From: Candidatus Binatota bacterium
Lineage (GTDB): Bacteria; Desulfobacterota; Binatia; UBA1149
Direction: 5' to 3'
Length of the DNA: 64,000 nucleotides
NCBI GenBank assembly: GCA_012960245.1
Contig: DUBO01000023.1
Span: forward strand, 52,174-116,173
Below the pieces are notes generated by a model. It did no database searches. It was not told where the DNA came from and worked only from the letters and a program-made list of their open reading frames with translations. The translations under genes and the position numbers were made by a program. Shown here one piece after another: positions 11,062-19,733 of this stretch (position 1 is the first letter of the stretch; each line of letters begins with the position of its first letter).

Positions 11062-12141
11062 TTACAGGGATAGCGCACGGGCGCGCTCGGCAACCGGCCC
11101 GCCAAGGGCTTGCCGGTTGTAACCCACGCGTTTGAACCACAACTGCTGATTACATTCCCAGGTGAAACCCATGCCACCGTAGACCTGGGTGGTGGTCATG
11201 ACCGACCGGGTCGACACCTCGGCCGAGTGGGCCTTGAGCAGGGCCACCGTGCGAGCCGCGTCGTCGCGTTGCTCGTCCCAGGCGAAGGCCGCGTACCAGC
11301 CCAGCGACCGCAGCGGTTCAAGCTCCGCAAAAGTCTCGGCGCACATGTGCTTGACGGCCTGGAAGCTGGCGACCACACGTCCAAACTGCTCGCGCATACC
11401 GGCGTACTCTATGGCCTCCTCGAGCGCCCGCTCGCAGGCCCCAAAGGAATCGGCCGCCAGCACCACTCGAGCAGCGTCGCTCACCCGCGCGACCAGGCCC
11501 GCGAGGTCGTCGCTCTCGGCCAGGGCTTCGGCTGGGGTGTCGCTGAACTGCAGTTCACCCAACTGCCGGGTGGTGTCTATGTTGTGGTAGTCGCGGGTCT
11601 CGAGGCCGGCGGCGTTGCGCTCGACCAGCCACGCCCGGGCTTCGCTACCGTTACCCGACACGACCACGAACGCGTCGGCCGTAGCGGTGTCGGGCACAAA
11701 CCTGAGCTCACCCGTGAGCACGCCGTCGCGTTCTTCCAGCTCGCCCACGGCAAAAGACAAAAGACATTTGCCGCTGGATACGCCGGGCAACCAGCTCGAT
11801 TTCTGTTCGGCGCTGCCCGCGCCCGCCAACAACAACGGCGCGGACACGCAGGCCGAGTGATAAGAAACCGTTGTCAGCGCCCGGCCCATCTCGGTGGCCA
11901 CCACCACGGCGTCGAGCAGTCCAAGGCCCGCACCACCGTGCTCCTCGGGCAGCATCACACCGAGCACCCCTTGCTCGGCCAGCCCCTGCATAGCCGTGGC
12001 GTCTCCCGCAGCGCGCCTTGCGGCACCCGCATCGTCGCTGTCCAGGGTCTCGCGCACGCGTTCGATCGGAAGCTCGTCGGCCAGCCAACCCCTGAGCGAG
12101 TCGCGCAACAGTTCCTGCTCGGGTGAAAGTCCGAAATCCAT
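11062..12141 (-). CDS. Acyl-CoA dehydrogenase, second subunit of an adjacent pair
   Basis: This FAD-dependent acyl-CoA dehydrogenase-fold protein of 359 residues starts two bases after its upstream partner stops, which implies co-translation. It has the N-terminal helical domain (DFGLSPEQELLRDSLRGW), an EEHGGAGLGLLD loop and a C-terminal VYGGMGFTWE motif. It is short, and its central FAD region is less conserved than its partner's. Adjacent unequal pairs are known to form alpha2-beta2 heterotetramers in actinobacterial steroid catabolism; that this pair does so is inference. The natural acyl-CoA is unknown. Confidence 0.88.
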   Translation of the reverse strand: MDFGLSPEQELLRDSLRGWLADELPIERVRETLDSDDAGAARRAAGDATAMQGLAEQGVLGVMLPEEHGGAGLGLLDAVVVATEMGRALTTVSYHSACVSAPLLLAGAGSAEQKSSWLPGVSSGKCLLSFAVGELEERDGVLTGELRFVPDTATADAFVVVSGNGSEARAWLVERNAAGLETRDYHNIDTTRQLGELQFSDTPAEALAESDDLAGLVARVSDAARVVLAADSFGACERALEEAIEYAGMREQFGRVVASFQAVKHMCAETFAELEPLRSLGWYAAFAWDEQRDDAARTVALLKAHSAEVSTRSVMTTTQVYGGMGFTWECNQQLWFKRVGYNRQALGGPVAERARALSL

Positions 12142-12143
12142 GC

Positions 12144-13337
12144 TCAGCTACCCGTCGTCGCCCTGGGTTCGCGGGGCATGCCAAGCCCGCGTTCCGAAAT
12201 TATATTCTTCTGGATCTGCGCCGTGCCACCGCCGATGATCATGCCCAGCTGAAACATGTACTGCTTCTGCCACGCGCCGTCGTCCACCGCGTGCGGCGAG
12301 CCGCGGTACAGAATGCCGTAGTCCGCCAGCCCGTCGATGGCCAGCGAACAGATGTCATTGTTGAGCTGGCAGCCGTTGAGCTTTGTGATCAGGCCGGCCG
12401 CGCCCGGGTTGCGCCCCTTGAGCCGGTCGGTGAGCATGCGCAGGCCGTGGTACTTCATGGCCAGGGCGCGAGCCTCGAGCTGCATCAGCCGGTCGCCGTG
12501 CACGAGATTACCGCCGCCCTGTTCGTCGGCACCCGCGGCAAGTGTTTTTCGGCAGGCGGCCAGCATGCCCTCGGTAAGCGCGCTCGAACCCAGGAAATTA
12601 CGCTCGTGCACAAGCGTGGTCTTACCTATCTGCCAGCCCTGGCCTCGTTCGCCCACGAGATTTTCCCGTGGCACGCGCACGTCTTCGAGAAAAACCTCGT
12701 TGAAGTCCGAGCTGCCGGTCATCATGCGCAGCGGGCGTATCTCTATACCCGGCGTGTCCATGTCGACCAGCAGGTAACTGATACCGCGGTGCTTGGAGGC
12801 CTCGGGTTCGGTGCGCACGAGTATAAACATCATGCCCGCTTCAACCGCGGTGCTGGTCCAGATCTTGTGGCCGTTGATCACCCACTGGTCGCCGTCAAGT
12901 TCAGCCCGCGTCGACAGGCTTGCCAGGTCGCTGCCCGACCCCGGCTCGCTGTAGCCCTGGCACCATAGCAGTTCGGCATTGACGGTGGGTGGCACGTAGC
13001 GGCGTTTCTGTTCTTCGCTGCCGTACTCGAGCAGCGTGGGCACGAGCATGCTTATGCCCTGGCCGGCGGCGCCCTGCGACACGTGCGCGGCGCTGAACTC
13101 CTCGGCTATAATCATGGTCTCGAGCAGGTCGGGTTCGGCGCCGTAGCCACCGTACTCGCGCGGTATGGTACGCGCAGCGTAGCCCGCTTCGATCAGCGTT
13201 TTCTGCCAGTCGACCACCTCCTGGTTGTGTTCGACCACGCGCATGGTCATGCGCGGCGCACGGTCGGCATTATCGGCGAGGAATGATTTTACTTCGGCGC
13301 GGAAGTCTTCGTAGCGGGGGCCGTAGCTGAGATCCAT
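12144..13337 (-). CDS. Acyl-CoA dehydrogenase, first subunit of an adjacent pair
   Basis: This 397-residue FAD enzyme catalyses alpha,beta-dehydrogenation of an acyl-CoA. The flavin-binding hallmark GYSEPGSGSDLASL is intact, as is NGHKIWTSTA, and the C-terminus GGGTAQIQKNIISERGLG is typical of the long-chain or complex-substrate branch. The start at 13337 gives the family's usual N-terminus, and the gene sits 47 bases after the di-iron protein gene on the same strand. The three minus-strand genes (di-iron oxidase, then two dehydrogenases) look like one transcription unit for lipid or hydrocarbon-derived acyl chains. Confidence 0.94.
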   Translation of the reverse strand: MDLSYGPRYEDFRAEVKSFLADNADRAPRMTMRVVEHNQEVVDWQKTLIEAGYAARTIPREYGGYGAEPDLLETMIIAEEFSAAHVSQGAAGQGISMLVPTLLEYGSEEQKRRYVPPTVNAELLWCQGYSEPGSGSDLASLSTRAELDGDQWVINGHKIWTSTAVEAGMMFILVRTEPEASKHRGISYLLVDMDTPGIEIRPLRMMTGSSDFNEVFLEDVRVPRENLVGERGQGWQIGKTTLVHERNFLGSSALTEGMLAACRKTLAAGADEQGGGNLVHGDRLMQLEARALAMKYHGLRMLTDRLKGRNPGAAGLITKLNGCQLNNDICSLAIDGLADYGILYRGSPHAVDDGAWQKQYMFQLGMIIGGGTAQIQKNIISERGLGMPREPRATTGS

Positions 13338-13384
13338 CCCCCGTATTTAGCCGTCCGACTGCAGTGCGGCAAGCCTGCCCGCGC

Positions 13385-14470
13385 TCAGGCAGAGCCGGGG
13401 GCCTGGAGTTCGGACATGACGGCCAGCAGCTCTTCGGGCGGCAGGGGCTGCGCGTCTTCGGTTGAATCCTTACCGCTTTCAAAATGCAGTATGCCCAGGC
13501 GGTCGAACTCCTCGCGCACGCGAGGCGTGAGCAGCCCCAGGCGCCTGAGGTTAGGCACGATCTTGGAGAACAGCATCTGCCTGAAACCTGTCATGAAGGG
13601 CGTGTGTATGGCCCATTCTATCCAGCGGTCAACGTCCAGGCCCATGCGCTCGTAAACCTGCTCCATCAGCAGGCGGTCGTGCATGAGATGGGTCGCCTCG
13701 ATGACGAAGTCCTCGCGCTCGCGCAGTTCGGAGGCGGTCAGCCCGCCTTCGTAAATACTCTCAAGAGTGAGTACGCCGAAGGCCACGTGCCGAGCCTCGT
13801 CCTGTAGAATCCGCGAGGTGAAATCCTGCAGCAGGGGCTCGTCGGGCATCTGCACCTTCATGAACGAGAAGGCAGCCAGGGCCAGGCCTTCAACCATGAT
13901 CTGCATGCCCAGGTAGGTCATGTCCCACCTCGAGTCGGTGAGTATATCGTTGAGCAACACGCCCAGGTGCTTGTTGACCTCGAAGCTGCGGCCCACTTTC
14001 TCGGTGATGTAGCGGTGATAGACCTCCACGTGGCGGGCCTCGTCCTGCACCTGGTTGGCACCGTAGAACTTGGCCTCCTCGTCAGGCGCCTCGAGCACTA
14101 TCTTAGAGGTGGCCAGCAACGCGCCCTGCTCTCCGTGGAGAAACTGTGAGAGCATCCACGCGTTCATATTGAGGTTGAGCTCCATGAACTGTCGCGGCTC
14201 CAGTTTTTCGGGCGGCGACAGCATTTCTTCCATCACCTGCTGGGCGCCCGCGTGAATGCGTTCGTCTATCCAACCTTCGAGGTCTACCGGGGTGTCCCAG
14301 TCAAGATCCGCCGCGTTCCAGCTCGCGGCCTTTCCTTTCTCGTACAGCGCCAGCAGGTCCTCGCGCTCGAGCTTGTAGCCCCAGTCAAAGACGGTGCCGA
14401 CCTCGGATACAACGGTTTCGTGGCTGCCGCCCGGGGGCAGGGGGAGAGGGTGGTTCTGGGTGTATTTCAT
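13385..14470 (-). CDS. Di-iron ferritin-like (R2/AurF-type) oxidase
   Basis: This is a predicted soluble carboxylate-bridged di-iron protein of 361 residues. The ligand pattern is complete: Glu114 in HGEQ, Glu144 and His147 in QDEARH, Glu194 in VEGLA, and Glu225 and His228 in a second QDEARH. This spacing fits R2-like and AurF-like oxidases that use O2. The start is the ATG at 14470; a longer frame to 14539 looks non-homologous. Its place before an acyl-CoA dehydrogenase pair suggests lipid or hydrocarbon oxidation, but an N-oxygenase role is also possible. The substrate cannot be read from the sequence. Confidence 0.82.
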   Translation of the reverse strand: MKYTQNHPLPLPPGGSHETVVSEVGTVFDWGYKLEREDLLALYEKGKAASWNAADLDWDTPVDLEGWIDERIHAGAQQVMEEMLSPPEKLEPRQFMELNLNMNAWMLSQFLHGEQGALLATSKIVLEAPDEEAKFYGANQVQDEARHVEVYHRYITEKVGRSFEVNKHLGVLLNDILTDSRWDMTYLGMQIMVEGLALAAFSFMKVQMPDEPLLQDFTSRILQDEARHVAFGVLTLESIYEGGLTASELREREDFVIEATHLMHDRLLMEQVYERMGLDVDRWIEWAIHTPFMTGFRQMLFSKIVPNLRRLGLLTPRVREEFDRLGILHFESGKDSTEDAQPLPPEELLAVMSELQAPGSA

Positions 14471-14581
14471 GGAGTAATAGGCCGGCCGCGGGCGTCCCGC
14501 TCGGGTGCGGACACGCGCAGGCGACAAGGCGTACGCCATTGTATACAGAACAGCACAGCCCTTCCCAGCACTGTGAGCACA

Positions 14582-14631
14582 GAAAAGCCCCCGCCGCCCC
14601 CCCTGTTTGGGGGGCGGCGGGGGGGCTTTTC
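14582..14631. terminator. Very strong GC hairpin flanked by A and T tracts, in a divergent gap
   Basis: A near-perfect 21-bp inverted repeat has a CTGTTTG-type loop, starts with GAAAAG and ends with CTTTTC. It would terminate in both directions. It lies between divergent genes (starts at 14470 and 14753), where no upstream transcript needs ending, so it may instead insulate the two promoters or act on a leader transcript. The 282-base gap has no gene. Confidence 0.75.
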
Positions 14632-14752
14632 ATGGATACGGGCGCCGGCAGCACATCCATGCTCCTGGGCGTGCAGTAAGCACGCGGGCGAAGCGCCCTT
14701 TGCCGAAACACAGCCTTGGCGCGAACCCGCCGCTCGCGTTATACAGGTGACG

Positions 14753-16240
14753 ATGAATTATGTGCCCACAGGGAACCCGCGCACGCGGGGCGCCGCTGCC
14801 GGCCGCGTGCTGGGCCTGCTGGCCCTGGTCACTACCCTGCTGGTGCTGGGCCTGTGGGTGTGGGGCCGCTACGTTTTTACGCCCGAATGGGTCGACAGCA
14901 ATGTCTTTGCGTCCCTCGAACAACGCTGGCAGCGCGATCTTTCGGTAAAGAAGGTCGCGCTGCGAAGCGACGGCTTGCTGCTGGGCGGGCTGGTCATCGG
15001 CGAGCACGCCGATTTTGCCGACAGCGAAGGGGACGTGTTCGCTTACTCATCGCAGGTTGAACTGCGAATAGACTGGGCCGAGCTGCTCAACGGAAAGCTG
15101 CACGTGAGCCGGGTAGACCTGCGGGAGCCCACCGTTTACCTGCGCAGAGCCGCTGACGGACGACTCAACGCTTCTTCGCTTGTCGCCATGCTCACCGACG
15201 ACCCGCAGCCGGGCGATGACAACGGCGACCCCGAGGACGCCGAGCCGCTGAAAATAACTCTCAACGTGAAGCACGGCGTAGTTGAGTACGGCGACCTGCT
15301 GGCGCAGGACATAAAGGCGCAACTCCGCATTTCAGGCGACCGGGTGAAACTCACCGAGCTGAGCCTGGAGACCGCCGACGGCACACTGACGGCAAGTGGC
15401 GAGGCCGACCTCGGCGACTCACCCCCCTCGCTGGGCGTGGGCATGTGGGCCGAGGAGATCGACCTCAAAATTTTTGTAGAGGCTTTCGACCTGCCCATCC
15501 GCCTGAGGGGAGAGCTCTCCCTGGAGGCCAACTTCTCTATGACCAACACCCGTTCTTCGAAGCAGCAGAAAGTCGAGGGCAAAGAAGCGCACTGGACCGA
15601 GCTGCTTCAGGGCCGAGGCAGGTTCAATATCGACAAGGGCCGAATCGAGGGCTCCGAGCTGCTCAACACCGTAGCGTCGCTCACCGGACTCGGGGGGCTC
15701 ACTTCGCTGCCGCTCAACAAATCCGGTGGTGAACTCATCGTGACCTCGGGCAGCGTGAGCAGCGAGCGCATCGTGCTGGGAGGCGAGAGCGAACGCGTGC
15801 TCTTGATGGGTACGGTAGACCTGGACGGCGACTGGGACGTCGAGGCCTGGGCGGGCGCCAACGACGAGGACGACAAACTCGACCTGCCCTCATGGGTGCG
15901 CCCCCTCATGCGCTGCGAGACCGAGCAGATCGAAGATGACACCGATCCCACCGGCAGCCGCACGTTACGCTGGAAGTACGTCCCCTTCGCGATGACCGGG
16001 AGCGTTAACGAACCCCGGGTGGCGTTTCCGCGACGCGCTTTCACCCCCACGGCGCTGCTTGCCACCCTGCTCAGCGACGGCAGCTGTGATCAGCCGCCCG
16101 GCAGCAAGAGCGGTGCGTCGGGAATCAACGACATCGGTAACAACGCGGCCCGCGCGCTGCGCGACGGCATCGACAGTATCCTGGGCGACGGTGCCGACTG
16201 CGTCCCCATTCCCTTCATTCGCGACTGCCCGGCCGAGTAG
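14753..16240 (+). CDS. AsmA-like envelope protein with single N-terminal membrane anchor
   Basis: This 495-residue protein has one membrane segment near residues 15-35 (LGLLALVTTLLVLGLWVWG) and a long periplasmic part. The beta-rich body resembles AsmA/DUF748 proteins, which are thought to help move lipids between the two membranes. It shows the usual DLREPTVYLRR and GRFNIDKGRIEGSELL elements. Four Cys lie near the C-terminus. I chose the ATG at 14753 because the membrane anchor follows directly; the longer open frame upstream is not plausible. gluQ follows after seven bases, with no functional link apparent. Confidence 0.78.
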   Translation: MNYVPTGNPRTRGAAAGRVLGLLALVTTLLVLGLWVWGRYVFTPEWVDSNVFASLEQRWQRDLSVKKVALRSDGLLLGGLVIGEHADFADSEGDVFAYSSQVELRIDWAELLNGKLHVSRVDLREPTVYLRRAADGRLNASSLVAMLTDDPQPGDDNGDPEDAEPLKITLNVKHGVVEYGDLLAQDIKAQLRISGDRVKLTELSLETADGTLTASGEADLGDSPPSLGVGMWAEEIDLKIFVEAFDLPIRLRGELSLEANFSMTNTRSSKQQKVEGKEAHWTELLQGRGRFNIDKGRIEGSELLNTVASLTGLGGLTSLPLNKSGGELIVTSGSVSSERIVLGGESERVLLMGTVDLDGDWDVEAWAGANDEDDKLDLPSWVRPLMRCETEQIEDDTDPTGSRTLRWKYVPFAMTGSVNEPRVAFPRRAFTPTALLATLLSDGSCDQPPGSKSGASGINDIGNNAARALRDGIDSILGDGADCVPIPFIRDCPAE

Positions 16241-16247
16241 GCACCGC

Positions 16248-17282
16248 GTGGCGCCCCGCGACCAAACTGACCAGGCCGGCAAAGCGGCCAGGGGCAGACT
16301 GGCCCCCTCGCCGACCGGCCCACTTCACCTGGGCAACGCTGCCGCCTTGCTCATGGCCTGGCTGTCGCTGCGCTCGTCGGACGGCACCCTCGTGTACAGG
16401 ACCGAGGACCTCGACAGCGGCAGGGTCGTGCCCGGCATGGCCGACCAGCAACGCCGAGAGCTCGAGTGGCTGGGGCTGGACTGGGATGAAGACGACACCG
16501 TCGGCGGTAACCACGGCCCCTACCTGCAATCGCTCCGCGGCCAGCGTTACGAAGCCGCGTTGCGACGGCTCGACACAGCGGGCCTCCTGTTTCCCTGCGC
16601 GTTGTCACGTCGCGACCTTGCCGGTATCGCTTCTGCCGGCAGTGCCGCCGGTGATAGCGCGGCGGGTGATAACGCCGCTGCTGGCTACCCGGCACGGCTG
16701 CGCCCCGACCACAACGAACCCGGCTGGCTCGAACGCATTCTCTCGGGCGAGGACCGCGATAACTCGGTGCGCCTGCGCGTACAGAACGAAGTGATGAACT
16801 TCGATGACCTCGTCCTCGGTCCCCATGGCGACAACCCGGCATTGGGTAGTGGCGATTTTGTTCTGCGCCGCCGCGACTCGCTGTTCGCCTACCAGTTGGC
16901 GGTAGTTGTAGACGACATCGAAATGGGCATCACCGAGGTAGTGCGTGGTGCCGACCTGCTCGGTTCCACCGCCGGCCAGCTGCAGTTGTGGCACGCGCTC
17001 TCGGACCGCGAGCCGAGTTGGGCCCACCTGCCGTTGCTGCTCAACGACGCGGGCGTAAAGCTTTCAAAGCGTGACGGTGGGCTCGAGTTGGCCAGCCTGC
17101 GCGCGGCCGGCGTGTCACCCGAACGGTTGGTGGGTTGGCTGGCCGGCGCGCTGGGACTGCGACCATCGGCGGCTGCTTGCCGGCCGGTAGAACTGCTGAG
17201 CGATTTTTCACTGCGAGGCGTGGTCCGCCATAACATAAGCGTAAGCAACGCTGCGATGGACGAATTGCGGGCTGTTTCTTAA
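16248..17282 (+). CDS. gluQ: Glutamyl-Q tRNA(Asp) synthetase
   Basis: It attaches glutamate to the queuosine base of tRNA-Asp; it is a paralogue of the glutamyl-tRNA synthetase catalytic core without an anticodon-binding domain. The 344-residue length, the RLAPSPTGPLHLGN signature near residue 18 and the KMSKS-like VKLSKRDGG support this. The start is a GTG seven bases after the AsmA-like stop. The family's zinc site is largely lost: the CxC of homologues reads CAL here, and the last Cys is replaced. An Ala/Gly-rich insertion of about 20 residues lies in that loop. A glutamyl-tRNA synthetase fragment is less likely. Confidence 0.88.
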   Translation: MAPRDQTDQAGKAARGRLAPSPTGPLHLGNAAALLMAWLSLRSSDGTLVYRTEDLDSGRVVPGMADQQRRELEWLGLDWDEDDTVGGNHGPYLQSLRGQRYEAALRRLDTAGLLFPCALSRRDLAGIASAGSAAGDSAAGDNAAAGYPARLRPDHNEPGWLERILSGEDRDNSVRLRVQNEVMNFDDLVLGPHGDNPALGSGDFVLRRRDSLFAYQLAVVVDDIEMGITEVVRGADLLGSTAGQLQLWHALSDREPSWAHLPLLLNDAGVKLSKRDGGLELASLRAAGVSPERLVGWLAGALGLRPSAAACRPVELLSDFSLRGVVRHNISVSNAAMDELRAVS

Positions 17283-17330
17283 CAGCAATGTCATTGTCCG
17301 GCTGGTACCCGCGGGTGCATACTGCAACCC

Positions 17331-17783
17331 GTGACGGCCTCTTCTCACAACCGTGTCTCCAACAGCAAACGCCGCGCCGGTGGCTGGACACTGCTCGAAC
17401 TGCTCGCGTCGATGACCCTGCTTTCATTGGCTGCGGTAGCCGTCACCGCCAGCTCGCTCAAGCTGTCGTCGGCCGCGGCTTTGTCGGCTGCGCGCACGGT
17501 CGCCCTGCGCGCAGCCACCGATGCTCGGCGCCTCGCCTATATCGAATCTCGCTGGTTCGACCTCGAGATCACACCCGGCATGACCGAGATCGTGGTGAGC
17601 GACGGGCTGCTCCGCCACGACCCCTACCCACTCCCTGGCGGAGTCTCGGTTTTGTCTGCGCCTACCCGCGGCTACGTGCGCTTCCAGGCCGGTGGCTTTG
17701 CCGACAACTCCACCATGGTGCTGGCCGGACGGCGCGGTGGCACCGTGAGGCTGGTGATTAACCAGCGGGGATTGGTTCATTGA
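17331..17783 (+). CDS. gspH: Minor pseudopilin, GspH/FimT type
   Basis: This is the first of four overlapping genes for minor pseudopilins. The 150-residue precursor starts at a GTG and has a basic leader ending AGG, then the prepilin helix WTLLELLASMTLLSLAAVAV with Glu at +5. The mature region is beta-rich and ends with GTVRLVINQRGLV, like the FimT/GspH C-terminus. It should be processed by the prepilin peptidase at 8136. Its stop lies within a TTGA overlap with the next gene, so translation is coupled. Confidence 0.85.
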   Translation: MTASSHNRVSNSKRRAGGWTLLELLASMTLLSLAAVAVTASSLKLSSAAALSAARTVALRAATDARRLAYIESRWFDLEITPGMTEIVVSDGLLRHDPYPLPGGVSVLSAPTRGYVRFQAGGFADNSTMVLAGRRGGTVRLVINQRGLVH

Positions 17784-18130
17784 AAGCAGCGCCAACGGCA
17801 CCCGCGGGGAGCTCGCTGTTAGAGTGCATGGCCGCGCTGGCGCTGGCCTCGTTGCTGGCCGGCCCTCTGGTGGGCCTGGCGCGCTCAGCCGCTTTGTCCT
17901 TGTCTCTCTCCCGAGCGGGGAGCGCCGCTCTTGACGCCGCCCGCAACAGGCTCGACCTCATGCTAGCGGCTCCCTGCGGGCCGGTACTCAGCTGCCCCGC
18001 TGGTCTCGATTGCTCGCGCAGCTTGAGCCCCGGCCCGGGTGCACTAGCCGTGGCCACGGTCACAGTACAGTCGGGCCCTTACCAGGCCAGGCTGGCCGCC
18101 TTGCTGCCGGCCTGCGAAGCGCAACCTTGA
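17780..18130 (+). CDS. gspI: Minor pseudopilin, GspI-like
   Basis: This 116-residue precursor starts at a TTG in a TTGA overlap with gspH. The short leader ends in AG, followed by SSLLECMAALALASLLAGPL, a prepilin helix with Glu at +5 but Ser in place of the usual Phe at +1. Three further Cys occur in the C-terminal half. Position second in the run fits GspI, which nucleates the pseudopilus tip with GspJ and GspK. The assignment rests on position and the helix, not on a full-length match. Confidence 0.72.
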   Translation: MKAAPTAPAGSSLLECMAALALASLLAGPLVGLARSAALSLSLSRAGSAALDAARNRLDLMLAAPCGPVLSCPAGLDCSRSLSPGPGALAVATVTVQSGPYQARLAALLPACEAQP

Positions 18131-18639
18131 GCAGCAGCCTGATGGAGAGCGCCGCCGTGCTCGGTCTTGAAATGGCCCTGCTGGTTTCGCTCGCGGCTAT
18201 CATGCTGTCGGGGCTCGCGGTGCTGAACGACGGCGAACGAGCCGGCGCCGACCTGCTGCGCCACCGGCAGGTAGAACGACTGCTCGCCGGTAGTTTCGAG
18301 AGCTGTGCCACCGGCCCCGGCGTGGTCGTGGAGGCACTGTCGGACAAGGTCGTGCTTGCCTGCGACAGCGACGGAAACGGCGAGATCGACCTGCACAGTT
18401 CGGAACTCACCACGCTGGCCGTTCGCGGCAGTGGTTCACAGCGAAGACTGGCGCAACAGTTTGGTGGCCAATCGCGTACCCTGGTCAAAGGCCTGCCGGC
18501 TGGCTCGGCGTTTTCTTACTACGACCAGTCAGCTGGCATCTCGAGCTCGGCCTCCAACAGCAGGGCAGTGGCAGTACCCACGGCCGCGGGCCTGTTGTTG
18601 TTCGCACTACCCGAGACGGCAGAAAGCAGCGGTGGCTGA
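18127..18639 (+). CDS. gspJ: Degenerate minor pseudopilin, GspJ-like
   Basis: This 170-residue protein starts at a TTG in a TTGA overlap with gspI. Its N-terminus (SSSLMES, then LGLEMALLVSLAAIML) is a prepilin-like hydrophobic helix, but the Gly at -1 is missing before SSLME. Either processing is unusual or the start is misjudged; no better in-frame start exists within the coupled arrangement. It contains an EF-hand-like loop, DSDGNGEIDL, near residue 80. Gene order suggests the GspJ slot, and the acidic loop could bind calcium as some pseudopilins do. Function is inferred from context. Confidence 0.6.
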   Translation: MSSSLMESAAVLGLEMALLVSLAAIMLSGLAVLNDGERAGADLLRHRQVERLLAGSFESCATGPGVVVEALSDKVVLACDSDGNGEIDLHSSELTTLAVRGSGSQRRLAQQFGGQSRTLVKGLPAGSAFSYYDQSAGISSSASNSRAVAVPTAAGLLLFALPETAESSGG

Positions 18640-19021
18640 ACAGCCGCCACAAGGCGGCGCTGTATCTATTGGGCGCCGGCCACAAGGCGGCGCTGTACTC
18701 ATGGCCACCCTGTTGCTGTGTCTCGCCACGCTGTCACTCGTCGTGGCGCTGGCCGGGCTCTCGCGCGGGCTGGTCGTCGAGCTGCAGGCGCGGCGCGACT
18801 CGCTTTGCGCCCGTTACGCCGCTCGCGCGGCAATCACCCTGGCCATGGCTGGCGCTGAGTCGGGCTGGGCGGTCTCACTGCTTGGGCCACCGGTGAGTTG
18901 GGCCAGCGCAGCCCTGCTACCCCTGCCTGCTGGAGCTTGCGTGCTCGAAGGGCTGGGCCGCTGCGGCGGGGCCAGCAGACTGCTCGTGCAACGCGACCAC
19001 GGGCTTAGCTGCCCGCCCTGA
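18632..19021 (+). CDS. gspK: Short GspK/PilX-like minor pseudopilin
   Basis: This 129-residue protein starts at a GTG overlapping the previous gene by eight bases. Its N-terminus carries the GspK/PilX pattern GGAV followed by LMATLLLCLATLSLVVALAGL, with no Glu at +5, as is normal for GspK. Classical GspK has about 300 residues, so the large tip domain is mostly missing here; only a short Cys-containing tail remains. The leader contains an in-frame duplication, so PQGGAV appears twice and either Gly could be the cleavage site. It closes the pseudopilin run. Confidence 0.62.
   Translation: MAEQPPQGGAVSIGRRPQGGAVLMATLLLCLATLSLVVALAGLSRGLVVELQARRDSLCARYAARAAITLAMAGAESGWAVSLLGPPVSWASAALLPLPAGACVLEGLGRCGGASRLLVQRDHGLSCPP
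18646..18697 (+). repeat. 19-bp direct repeat with 33-bp period in the gspK leader
   Basis: GCCACAAGGCGGCGCTGTA occurs at 18646-18664 and 18679-18697. The period is 11 codons, so the PQGGAV processing region is duplicated in frame. This looks like a recent small tandem duplication. Confidence 0.9.
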
Positions 19022-19091
19022 CGCCTCCAAGGGGACCAGGAGTCCCGGCCACGGTTGCGATTTCGCAAGCGGGCCATAATCATCGCGGCCG

Positions 19092-19733
19092 ATGGCAGCC
19101 CTTGTGACACTGGAAGGCATCGAGGGCTGCGGCAAGTCTACCCAGGCGGGTCTGCTCGCGGCGCACCTTGAAGACCGCGGCCTCGAGGCCGTCCTCACCT
19201 GCGAGCCGGGTGGCACGCGGGTTACCGCCGAGATCCGACGCCTGTTGGCCGACCCCGCCTCCGAGTTGGACCCGCGGGCCGAACTCCTGCTCTTCCTCGC
19301 CGATCGCGCCCAGCACGTAACCGAGGTCATACGACCGGCGCTCGAACGCGGAGCGGTGGTGATCTGCGACCGCTACAGCGACTCCACTATCGCCTACCAA
19401 TGCCACGGCCGCGGACACGAGCGCGCCCTGGTAGACGAACTCAACGCCTGGGCGGCGGGCCAACTGGTGCCGGACCTCACGCTATGGATAGACTGCGAAA
19501 TAGAGATCGGACTCGCGCGCGCACGCGATCACAGCGGCGGGCCGGGCGACCGCTTCGAGGCCGAGCCAACGACTTTTCACCAGCGGGTGCGAGACGGCTT
19601 TGCCGGCTGCTACAAGGATGAACCCGGACGCGTGCGCCGCATTGACGGCAACCGCGACCAGGCGAGTGTTACAGCCTCGGTGCTGTCGACAGTGGATGAG
19701 TTTCTCGCTTCACAATCCGGGGCAGATCGATGA
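19092..19733 (+). CDS. tmk: Thymidylate kinase
   Basis: It phosphorylates dTMP to dTDP. The 213-residue protein has the P-loop GIEGCGKST near residue 9, CEPGGT, the DRYSDSTIAYQ substrate motif and the LID-region GDRFEAE. Length is normal. The start at 19092 follows a 70-base gap after the pseudopilin run. Its stop overlaps the holB start (ATGA), a common tmk-holB pairing for DNA replication. Confidence 0.97.
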   Translation: MAALVTLEGIEGCGKSTQAGLLAAHLEDRGLEAVLTCEPGGTRVTAEIRRLLADPASELDPRAELLLFLADRAQHVTEVIRPALERGAVVICDRYSDSTIAYQCHGRGHERALVDELNAWAAGQLVPDLTLWIDCEIEIGLARARDHSGGPGDRFEAEPTTFHQRVRDGFAGCYKDEPGRVRRIDGNRDQASVTASVLSTVDEFLASQSGADR

